This document shows positions 1-9,302 of a DNA stretch of 64,000 bases, in pieces. Numbering within the stretch: the first letter of the stretch is position 1; each line of letters opens with the position of its first letter. Made by a program: the position numbers and the translations under genes. The DNA is from Karstenula rhodostoma CBS 690.94 (Eukaryota; Ascomycota; Dothideomycetes; Pleosporales; Didymosphaeriaceae), in NCBI GenBank assembly GCA_010093485.1, contig MU001511.1, forward strand, positions 558,001-622,000, read 5' to 3'. The notes under the pieces are model-generated. The model saw only the letters and a list, made by a program, of their open reading frames with translations, did not search any database and was not told the origin of the DNA.

Positions 1-2190
1 GAGGGAGCCTGGTCATTCTCAGGCACCTCAGATGCCTTCCTCTTGGTGCCAGCTGCTGATGCCGAATGCTCCTCGCCCTCGGTCTCTTCCGCGCTATCCT
101 CCCCATCATCCTCGTTCACTGGCGGCTCGAAATCTCCTCCGGGGGCAACTTGTCCTGCTTTGTCCTTCTCGAGGCGTAGCGTCTCAGCCCTTCCTGCCTT
201 CCTCTGGGCCCTGGCAGCGTCGCGCTCTTGTATGCCCTCCTTGTTTACGTACAGATGGCCCAGAACATCCCTTACCAGCTGCTTCATCCAACGCCGGGTT
301 CCGCCGCCCATGGTCTCCAGGTCTTCATACACGGAATTAGGAAGCGTATCTAATCGAGATACGGTAGCGGCGGGTGAAGTCTTGTGAACACTGTAGGTGA
401 TGGCTGCGCGAACCTTATGCCAATTGTCTGCATCGACGTCGACGTCTCGAACCACCAGGTGGATGTACTTCAGCGGCTTCTTCTGCTTCACGAGCTCCCT
501 AGCTAATTCTGCGATGGCTTTATCGATGCGAAGGTTATTGTCCTTGTCCAGCCAGCATCCTCGTCCAGGCCATGCTGTGTATACACAAAGCACCTCGAGC
601 TTGCGCAGGGTTCGCATCGGAGACTGTCGGTGTTAGAAATTGAATCAGCCATCAATATTTACTCTTACCACTTTATCCATTATATAGTCCGCAAACTCGG
701 TAGGCAACTCGGGTTCCCGTACAACGCGAGTGAACATGTTGAGGTTAAGCCCCAGCCAACGGAGATTGGGCGACCCGACTGCGAAATGTCTGATATCCGG
801 CGACGTGAATTCTTGGTTCGCAAAACGGAAGGAACCATATTCGAGGGTTGCACGCGCGAAGTCTGACATTTTGCCATCATAAGGGAGATTGTGCTGGATG
901 CACAAGATGCGCCACTGAGAAGAGTGGCGGATAAACCTCTTAAGCTTCTCGTTGGAAATCGGGTCGTTGGGGTTGTTGGCCGTCCCGTTCCTGATGTTCT
1001 GCCGGTACACAAACTTGTACATCCCAGAATCCTTGTTCTGACTGTGTACTTGCTCGATCTTTGCCAGAAGTTCTTCGGTGGAGAATTTCTTCATCTCTTC
1101 AGGTAATTCGACGGCGTCAACAATGTCCCAGCGAGAAATACTGTTCACGATCGTGAGTGCGCCTAGTTTCCGAGAAACTTTCAGATTAGCGAGGGGGCTC
1201 ACAGGCCCAACCATGCAGCTGTAAAGGCCCAGTTCCTTGAGTTCTTCCGTATCCATACCCATGCGCTCACACATGTCCTGCCAATCTTCCACGGCGGCCT
1301 CTGAGGTCATGGTTAGTCCACCGAAGATGTTAGCTTCTTCAACAATGTTTCCGGGCTGGCTGAGCGCGACTTTGATAGTATCGATATCACATCCATTGTG
1401 AAAATAAACGTCGAAGTTTTTCCGCCCTCGGCCCTCCCCTTTCGTGGTCGGGCGCTTGCGGTCTGCCTGAGCACCACCGTAGGACTGTGGCTTGTTGGGT
1501 TCGGGATCGCCACGGCGCAACCGTATGTGTGCAGCAAACAACGTCTCCACCTCACTCCGCCAATCCTTGTCGATATTCTCTGGCAGTATGAGGATCCTCA
1601 GGGAGATGTTTGACTTCAAAAGCCTCGCAATGAGTTCGTAGTAGTTGTCAGTTATTGAAGAAGCACTGTTGAAGCCGAAGACCTCAAGTGAGTTGCTGTC
1701 CTCGAAGATGTCGAGCAGGTCGCGCAATGTGTGCTTGAGTATCCAATCAGCGGGGAAGTCAACGTCGACATGGTTGTGGTGTAGAATAAGGTTCTTCGCC
1801 CCGGCGCCGAACTTCTTGAAGTAGCCAACTTTGCATGGTCAGCAAGCGTATCGTCCTGACCGCAATCATTCAGGGCCAAAGGACGTAGAAAGCGTTGAGT
1901 TTAGGTGGGACAGGATCAGGATAAGAAGCATACCAGTCATCGGTGCATAGCCTCCGATCAACGTGCTCAGCTGTATTACCGGGAGGTCTTTATGTAGTTC
2001 GAGTGCAAGAAGTTCATGGATCTCGCGACAGGTTCGCATGAACGCACTCGCATCTTGACCGCTCGCTACCTGGGTCTTGAGTTAGCACGATTTGTAACCT
2101 GCCACTGGGAGTACCTACCTGGTGCGCTATATGGGCGATGACTTCTTTGGGACAATCCCCTAGCCCTAGTTTCTTCGTTGAATCCTCCAT
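1..2190 (-). CDS. F-box-like protein, 3' end beyond the window
   Basis: Four exons (2190-2119, 2069-1934, 1828-669, 623-<1) join in one frame of about 663 codons that stays open to the window edge. Introns are 2118-2070, 1933-1829 and 668-624, all GT-AG with CTAAC, CTGAC or CTGAT branch-like sites. Residues about 8-45 (LGLGDCPKEVIAHIAHQV, then MRTCREIHELL) match the shape of an F-box: Leu-rich start, PxEVI core, then a C/R-rich helix. Later parts have scattered leucine-rich stretches (PNLRWLGLNLN, LRKLEVLCVY), suggesting irregular LRR-like segments. The visible C-terminal part is acidic, with a TKRKASE patch that could be nuclear-targeting. By family logic it would be a substrate adaptor of an SCF ubiquitin ligase, but no substrate can be named. 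Without the 45-bp third intron the frame stops at 645, so that intron decides the model. Confidence 0.7.
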
Positions 2191-2350
2191 ACTGAGAGTG
2201 GAGATGTCGACCGAATGGAGCAGCAGCTACGCATCTCAGGGCTGGAGCTTGAAATGTTTTTGGAGCGCGATGACCACACTGCTTCACCTCGCGAGCTTCA
2301 GCACAGGCCGCAGCTCCCTCAACAGGCAGGCGCGCGAACGTGAGCTGGGG

Positions 2351-2484
2351 CCACGTGACTTCTAGCGCCTTCCACCACGCCATTTAAAAGACTGGCCCCC
2401 TCACTTCTTGCTTCTTTTTCTTCACTCGCTCCGCCTCGTCACTCCACCGTGACCCACGCCGCACCCTGACCGCCAACCACCACG
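2351..2484 (+). promoter_or_regulatory. promoter-like stretch with E-box, TTTAAA and CT-rich tract
   Basis: A CACGTG core lies at 2352, TTTAAA at 2383-2388, and a strongly pyrimidine-rich tract at about 2401-2455 precedes an ATG at 2485 in a CACCACG context. This is the usual look of a filamentous-fungus core promoter. It points rightwards and lies divergent to the F-box-like gene. Confidence 0.3.
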
Positions 2485-3031
2485 ATGTTACGCCCCCCGG
2501 CCCTCCCGGCTTGCAATGGCGGCGTTGCGTATACGCTCATCCTGACCGATAGAGACCATGGAGCCAAAGTGAGTCGATCAGTTCGGATCAAGCTCACTCC
2601 ATTTGTCTTCTTGAGGTGCAGCCGTCCCCTGTGGAGACGCTGTGATGCTTCGTTGACCACGGTTGGGAAGACCCGTTGGTCTACACCATGAGACCGTTGG
2701 AAAGACGGGCATGGGGATGAGCGTGTCGCCAAAAAGGCCTCCCCAACAAGCGGCGCTGCATTCCCGCTCACCCAACGGATTGAGGAGCAGCGTCTTCATT
2801 CCGGGCAGCAATCCACAGAGGCGAAGTTACTGTCTTGAAGGACCTGTCGTGTCAGCCGCAACTAAGGTTTGTGGAACTACCCGAGGTACCACGGGTTAGA
2901 ATAAGCCACCTGAAGTGCGGCTTTCACTGGGATGTTCGCGAGATGCTCCATCCAGGTGAGTGCTCCTCCCCGCTAGCTGACTGTGAACAGGCAAGGTCCT
3001 CGAAGACGGGCTCTGCACCTGTACGTGGTGA
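2485..3031 (+). other. unresolved candidate gene or transcribed stretch
   Basis: After the promoter-like tract an ATG at 2485 opens 28 codons ending in a good donor (AAA then GTGAGT near 2569). An acceptor-like site lies near 2615-2621. Further on, a 35-bp GTGAGT...CTGAC...AACAG intron-like stretch (about 2956-2990) would join a frame containing CGFHWDVREMLHP to one ending at a stop at 3029-3031. I could not find one model linking all of these, and no family is recognisable. It could be a small gene, a gene remnant or a noncoding transcript. From 3031 to 3524 I see no credible gene. Confidence 0.2.
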
Positions 3032-3524
3032 GGGCTACGAACCTGGCTACGAGCTTGCTTGCAACCAGAGCCGACGCAGAGACGCATTTGCCATGGGTGG
3101 ATTCCCATGATCAGTAAGCCAGGTAGATGAATGTTGGAGGAAGTTATGGATCGAAAGCATTTTACCAATACGAAGATCCTCACCTTGAGGATGGTCCCGT
3201 TTACATCTTGCTTCAACACGTGCGCGAAGTGAAGCTTCAAGTTCCACACCACAGCGCCTGATCATGTATAATTTAAGCTTGCCGTTTCCCACGCGTTTGA
3301 TCTTTGCACGTGTCCAGTACTTGTGACACGGGCTGTTCTGCCGTGCAGTGATGAGCAAACAGAAAGATGTGTGTGACTAAAGCATCCAACGTACCTTGCA
3401 GACACTTGCCTTCCCAGGTAGCAAGTGACGCTATTACCCCTGTCGAAACTCTCCCGACGTGTCTTTACTGTGTAATTCAAATATCATGCGTCAATCATCC
3501 TCACCGTACTCGATCCGCTTCCGC

Positions 3525-4257
3525 TCAATCCAACATCCCGCCATCAGCTCTATAGATGCTCTCCGTAACATACGAGCTCTCCTCACCCAGCAGCCACACA
3601 ATAACCTCCGCAATCTCCTCCGGCTGCCCCTCCCTCCCTAAGCTCAAAAACGGCAGCGGTAAAGTACCCTTCCCCGAAGCCATCGCCTGCACCATCGGCG
3701 TGTTCGTTTGCCCAGGCGCCACAGCGCTTACACGGATCCCCCGTTTGCCCGCTTCTTTTGACACCGCCTTCGTACGCCGAGTCGCCGGCGAATCCGATAA
3801 GTCCGGATTCAGAGCCTACGTTTACGATGCTGGAGGGTGAGGACAGCGTGCCCGGGGCAAGCTGCGCGCGGAGACACTTGAATAATCCGATCGTGTTGAT
3901 TTGAATTATCTCGTCAAACTCTTCGTCGGTTATGTCTTCGATGTTCTTCGGGGCCCAGAGCGGGTGGAAGCCCGCGATATTCGCGCACCCATTGATTGGT
4001 CTGCTGAAGTGTTTACGGGTGGAGGATATCCAGTCCCTCACGGAGGCGGTGCTGCGGATGTCTAGGGGTGTGGATATGATGTTCTTGGGACTGGAGAGCG
4101 ATGCTAGCTCTGCGTGTGCTTTGGACAGACTAGCCCTGTTGTAGTCCGCTAGGGAGAGCAGCGCTCCACGACGGGCCAGGACGCGAGCTGTGGAGAGACC
4201 AATACCGGATGCCGCGCCGGTGACGGTGATGAGTTTGTTCGCGAGGGAGGAAGACAT
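3525..4257 (-). pseudogene. short-chain dehydrogenase/reductase, broken at its active site
   Basis: From the ATG at 4257 (MSSSLANKLITVTG) the protein is a classical SDR: the NAD(P)-binding TGAASGIG at residues 13-20, CANIAGF for the NxAG motif, and NVGSESG holding the catalytic serine. At the expected catalytic tyrosine (codon 162, in GDSAY) the sequence jumps directly to the segment that normally follows about a dozen residues later (KAVSKEAGKRGIR) and changes frame. The second frame then runs through VSAVAPGQTNTPM to a normal SDR end (SIYRADGGMLD, stop 3525-3527). About 30 bases are therefore missing near 3766-3771, removing the lysine of YxxxK and shifting the frame. An intron cannot explain missing sequence. 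Either the gene is dead or the assembly lost a few bases. The frames on both sides are otherwise well kept, so the loss is recent or artefactual. Confidence 0.8.
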
Positions 4258-4588
4258 GGTGTGCACTGGGGGTACCACGAACGCAAATCACATGGAAGAG
4301 ATTAAAGGAAACGGGCAGTCTCTCTGAACGCTGCAATGCATTCTAGACGCGCAATGAGGACGCAAGAGCCTGTTAAATGCGACCATCGCGGCCTGCCATC
4401 CTCATATATCCTCAGACGTAGTCCGACCACGCGCGCCAAGAGAAAGTATAACCGGGTCTTCCGCTCCCTATCTTACAGACCACACCTCATTCGGAGCAGC
4501 GACGCCACGACCCCTCCACCCCGCAATCCGCCGTTCCGAGCCTCAAACCGAGCTCCAAACAACACCAAGCCGACACACTACACGCGCT
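4258..4588. promoter_or_regulatory. shared intergenic region of the SDR and hydrolase genes
   Basis: This 331-bp gap lies between the divergent starts of the broken dehydrogenase (-) and the hydrolase (+), so it should contain both promoters. A CATATATCCTC stretch near 4391-4401 and AAAGTATAA near 4443 are AT-rich TATA-like candidates for the rightward gene. No other clear motif was seen. Confidence 0.4.
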
Positions 4589-5862
4589 ATGCTGATCCAG
4601 GAAACCCACAAGGATGTGCCGACCCAGGCGGGCGGTGACATGAGTAATTGAGTCCAGATCTGCTGAATTGAATGAACGAGATACTGACGCGGGATGTAGG
4701 GATCTTCCTCTTCCATCCTACGATTCCGAATTATCCCAAGGCGAAGTTTCCCGGTGTTGTGGTGTTTAGCGAGATCTATCAAGGTGAGGCAACTTGAATT
4801 ATGTCGACTGCTCTTCTTGTTCCCCTTCAAATCTCTTCCCTCATTTCCCGTTCTTCATTCTGTTCTTTCCGTCATTGCTCGATATCACCTTATGCTGTGT
4901 CCACACTATATCTATAACCCAAGTCAAATTACTTCCAAACTATCTCTCCAACCCCATCTTCCCCCACGATCTCAATCATCAACCCACCTAACATCCCAAA
5001 GTAACCGGCCCCGTCGCCCGCTTCGCCCGCCAAATCGCCTCCCAGGGCTACATCGTCGCGGCTCCGTCTTCCTATCACGAGTTCACCGGCCCCGAGCCCC
5101 TCGCATACGACGGTCCCGGAACAGATGCTGGAAATGAATGGAAGGTACATTTCCGTCTCTCCTCTCCCCTCCTTTCCCACCACCTCTCCCATACCCCCCT
5201 CAACACCCTCTCACACCTACAGATCACAAAAACCGTCTCCGCCTACGACGAAGACGCCACCCTCTCCATCGACCTCCTCAAATCCCTAGAAACATGCACC
5301 GGCCGCATCGGCGCAACAGGTACGCTACTCCCCGCTGCAAACCCGCTCCATCTCCAACATAGCTACCCTTCGTCCCATCCCATCCCCTCCCCACTTCCGC
5401 ACCCCAGCTAACCTCGCACCCACTCGCACAGGCATGTGTCTCGGCGGCCACCTCGCCTACCGCAGCGCCCTCGACCCCCGCATCAGCGCCGCAATCTGCT
5501 ACTTCGCGACCGACATCCACAGCCGCTCCCTCGGCAAGGGCAAGAACGACGACTCCCTCGCCCGCGCGGGGGACATCAAGGGTGAGCTCGTCATGATCTT
5601 CGGCAAGCTCGACAACCACGTGCCCCCCGCGGGCCGTGACCTCATCCGCAAGACGCTCCACGAGGCCGGCGTCACGTTTAGTTTCTACGAGCATGCGTGG
5701 GCGCAGCATGCGTTTATTAGGGATGAGCTGAGCAAGGGCCGCTACGACGCCGCGCTGAGCGGGGTTTGCTTTGAGATGCTGAAGGAGCTGTTTGGGCGGA
5801 CGCTGAGGTCGGATTTGGGACCGAGGAGCGGGGGCGAGGTGGAGATCGAGGATGTGTGTTAG
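4589..5862 (+). CDS. dienelactone hydrolase family protein
   Basis: Five exons (4589-4643, 4700-4783, 5002-5144, 5223-5319, 5432-5862) give 269 residues, close to the usual 240-280 for the family. All four introns are GT-AG, and the phases agree at each junction. The alpha/beta-hydrolase nucleophile elbow GMCLGG places the catalytic cysteine at residue 129. The partners fit at Asp187 (GKLDNHVP) and His219 (WAQHAF), the Cys-Asp-His triad of bacterial carboxymethylenebutenolidase. That enzyme opens dienelactones in chlorocatechol breakdown; fungal members often have unknown substrates, so the exact reaction is inferred only at family level. No signal peptide is seen, so it is probably cytosolic. 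It is transcribed divergently from the broken dehydrogenase. The second intron (218 bp) is long for this genome and AT-rich. Confidence 0.88.
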
Positions 5863-6088
5863 TAGTTGCGGTGAGGGCCATCGGGAAGTGGGGGTAGGGG
5901 GGATGGTGTGCTGTCCTGAATCACAGTACAGTAGGGCTGGCAGGCAATGGGATAAGGAGGAGTGTGGGAGGACGGAATCACAACGGGTGGATTAGACTGC
6001 TAGCGGTATGCATATACCATGCCCAACCTGCGGAGCATGCCGCCCATCCCGGGGACACACCCCGCGCAGATGTCTCAAACTATCGCGG

Positions 6089-8450
6089 TCATGCACCTCT
6101 CCTAGCATTCGTGCTCATTAGCGTAATCTTCTTCGCCTTCTTCTTCTTCCCACCGCCCGCCTGCTTTTTAGGCGCCTCGCTATCTTCCAGGCTCATGACT
6201 TGAGCTTGTGCAACCATCGCGTCCTCCTCATGCAAGAGGTCCTTCTCCCAGTCCTGCAGCCAGCCGTCGTCCCGAACATCGTGCTCCACAGGCGCCATGA
6301 TGGGAGATGTGGCAGCCACGATGGCCGTGCCCCAAACGGTGCGAGAGTTAGACGGGCTCGTTGAAGGTGACGCCAACGAGGCAAATCCTTGTCCGCCTCT
6401 CCTCGACGGCCAAGGAGGCGATGTTGAAGCGCTTTCCTCGCCCGCGTGACCTGCCGCTTCTGCCATAGTCACGCTGCCTGAAGCAAGCGGCTGGAACTCG
6501 TCCGCCGAGAAGCGTTCCGAGATGCTACTCCTCTTCCGCCGCGCCGCCGCAAACTCTGCATATTCGGCCTTCTCTGCCCGCAGCCGGGCCTTTTCTTCCT
6601 TCGTCTCCTTATCCTGGTTCCGTCTCCTTCTCCTCTCGATCTCCGGTTTGAACTTTTCCAAGATCTCGGGCGCGACCGTGTCTGTCCAATCACATTCCAA
6701 GAAGTTAACTTCGCAGCCATACGGTAGATGCGCAAGATATTTAGTACGCTTCCGCAGATCGTCGTCGATGACGTGACCGGTAGACACGCGCTCGACCCGG
6801 GGTAAGATGGTCGAAGGGAATGTTGCAAAATCTCCGAAGGCAGCTTTGAGGATGCGTATGTCCAAAGGAGAGAGGTAATAATGTAACAGCGCTTGGTAGA
6901 AAAAATACTCCGACGGCGTATGCTGGGTGTCATGTTGTTGACGATTCCGAATTTCAGCAAGCGTAGATCCGAGACCATGACTTGTTCGAGATGAATGTGA
7001 TGACATGGACATTTTTCTGGTGTTCACTTCGGCTCCGTTGGCAGATTGATCGGCGATCGCGGTTTCTGGGGCAGGAGTAGGTATTTGTGGAGGTAGGCTC
7101 TGGCCTGACTTTGCTGCGTTCTGGATGGAATACATGTCGGGCGTTTCCGTGTCAATTTCGTGGAACACGATTGGCGCCTTCTTCGGTTTCGGTTCAGCGG
7201 GCTTGGGTGGTTGCTCAGGCGGATTGCCTACACCCTTGACCTTTTCTTTCGATTCATGAATAGACCGTATTGCCTTCCTCACCCACTCAATGTTATCTTC
7301 TCCAAACATGAGCTCGTCTTCCTTCTCTTGCTGCTTAAGCTGTTGAATCTCAGAGTCGAATTGCTCAAGCATGTATTCCTCACCACCACGCATGACGCGT
7401 GCGTAGTCCATCACTTCAGCGGCATGGTACCAAGGAACGTCCGCCTCTGTGCCCAAAGCATCGGCACCGTCGCGTGGCATTGCAAGCGTGCTGCCTGCTG
7501 ACCTCAAGACTAGCCGCAGGACAACGTCACCGCCCTCTTGAGGCGGCAGACCTTCCTGGCCCATGTACCAGCGCACAGGTCTCGTCTCTGATATGTAGAT
7601 GCTGTCCCAGCACAAGGGGCACTTCTTTGAGCGTGCCCTCTTCTCCGGAACCCCTTTGCCTTCGTCTTCCGCATGCATGTAGCGGATCAAGCAGGGCAAG
7701 CAAAATATGTGACCGCACCGTGCCATCCTCGGGGCTACCGGAGTCCCGAGACATATCGGGCAGGACGCATCCTGCGACTGCGAGGACGCCAATATCTGCA
7801 GGACGTTGTTCCAGTCAAGATGGATATCGGCGTCGACGCTCTGAGCGCGGTAGTCGCCGCGCGGATCGACAATGAAGCGATAGTTGGCGTGCACATACCT
7901 ATGCCGTGTCAGCCGTGGACCATTTGATACGTGTGCTCAGATACGCGTGTAGGGAGGAGCGACTCACCTCGCCTTGTCGGTGGCGTGATAACCCGACCCC
8001 AGACCCCACGTTGGATTCCTCCGGTAGCTCCGGCCGTAACTGTGACCATGGTGGTTCTGCGGGCGGGGCGGAAGGCTGAAGTTCATGAGGTGGGTGATGT
8101 TGGTCTGCCCTTTGCGGCTGTTGAAGGGGCGCATGTTGAGCTGCTCGAGTTAGCAATGTCTTGGTGCAATGATGCTCGGGCTGCTAGGCACACACCGACT
8201 CAGTAATGGCATCGTCGTCGACCCTGGCGAAGCGTTTCGAGGCCTTGTGCTGCTTGCGGCCCTGCTGGGTGCTGCGGGGCGTTGGACTTGCGCGGGTAGC
8301 TGCCCCCGCGCCGAAGCTGTTGCCGCTGCGTCGCTGACCGAAGCTGTCGCCACTCGCAGTAGAGCCAGGCTGCGTCTGCGCCGGAGAGAGCTGGCCAGAG
8401 GGCGCTGAAGCCTTGGACGAGGTCGGAATCGCGGGAGGGTTCGACGACAT
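6089..8450 (-). CDS. RING-type E3 ubiquitin ligase, RNF10/Mag2-like
   Basis: Three exons (8450-8196, 8140-7968, 7898-6089) encode 745 residues; introns 8195-8141 and 7967-7899 are GT-AG and in phase. The order is a Ser/Pro-rich N-terminus, a basic GRKQHKASKRFARVDDD segment, an NFSLPPRP-type conserved region, and a C3HC4 RING at residues 189-239 (Cys189, 192, 204, His206, Cys209, 212, 236, 239). Then follow a coiled-coil-like stretch (LEQFDSEIQQLKQQEKEDELMFGE), a conserved C-terminal half (FFYQALLHYYLSPLDIRILKAAFG, CEVNFLECDW) and a Lys-rich tail. This layout, with the RING early and a long conserved tail, is that of RNF10 and its yeast relative Mag2, which mono-ubiquitinate ribosomal proteins of stalled 40S subunits. 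Start: 8450 (MSSNPPAIP) is preferred; in-frame ATGs at 8663 and 8741 would lengthen it. Confidence 0.85.
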
Positions 8451-9302
8451 GGTCCCACCGGTGCGGGCGGCGAGGATGACGATGGCTGCAGGGCTCTGCC
8501 GCAACACGGTCGGAGGAGGGGTCGAGGCAAGACGCGGCGAAAGAGGAGAGACAGGAACGAGAAACACAGGAGGAAGGGGGGCAGGATTGTTGTATATGGT
8601 CGGCGTTTGAGCCCCCGGATGGGACTTGGAGGAGGGAGTCACAGCAGCACGGCGAGATGACATGGGAAAGTCGCCATCAGTCACGTGCCGGAGCGGGCCG
8701 TCGAGGTGTTTCGTGTGCCGTGCGTGCTGCTTCCGGACCAAGTCGCCGCCTCTGCACGTTCATTGTCCAGCCGCTGCAGCCTCTTCGCCAGCCATTCCAC
8801 GCCCTGCCGGTCTGCCTGTGTCAGTTGCACACGCCGACGGGTGCTCTGCTGCCACCACGCTAGACGTCGCCACCCCGGCTCGTTTGCTCGACGCACAGGC
8901 CCGCGAGTTGCTTTGCGAGCGACGAGCGCACTCTCTTGAGGCACGACCACCAGCACCGGCCCCTCGCCCTCGCCTTCCTCTTCCTCCCCGCTCTCCTCTT
9001 CCATCCACGGGCAGGCCGCCAACTGCCCGCTATGGAGTGCTGAGGCAATGAGCGCGACCGCCACGCCCAGCCGCCTCCGACTCACACCTGCCCACTCTCC
9101 GAGCTCGCGACGCTCCCGACCCCAGCAATAATTCTTGCGCGCATCACGGCGCCCGCACCCGCGCCCGCGCCTGCACCCCAGACCAGCGAGTGTCGGGGTC
9201 CGTATATAGTGTTTTCAAAAGCCTCGCCCCCCCGTTGCCTCACACGTTGCGCTGCTTGGTCTCTGGCCGGCGCCCAACTGTGAAGGCAACAGCACCTTGC
9301 CC
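8451..9302. promoter_or_regulatory. bidirectional promoter region between RING ligase and deubiquitinase genes
   Basis: About 850 bp separate the two divergent starts (less if the ligase starts upstream). The region is GC-rich; 9150-9180 holds an imperfect GCCCGC-type repeat, and several antisense frames here are compositional only. A CACGTG-like site (TCACGTGCC) is near 8681. TATATAGTG lies at about 9202-9211, roughly 95 bases before the deubiquitinase ATG, and is a candidate TATA element for that gene. Confidence 0.45.

Noticed and set aside
2896..3358. Two overlapping minus-strand frames of 103-118 codons
   Set aside because: Mutually overlapping, no domain, and opposite the intron-like stretch of the candidate plus-strand transcript.
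5278..5709. 143-codon open frame on the minus strand
   Set aside because: It lies opposite the last exons of the hydrolase, crosses an intron and has the Val/Ala/Gly-rich look of a GC-rich antisense frame.
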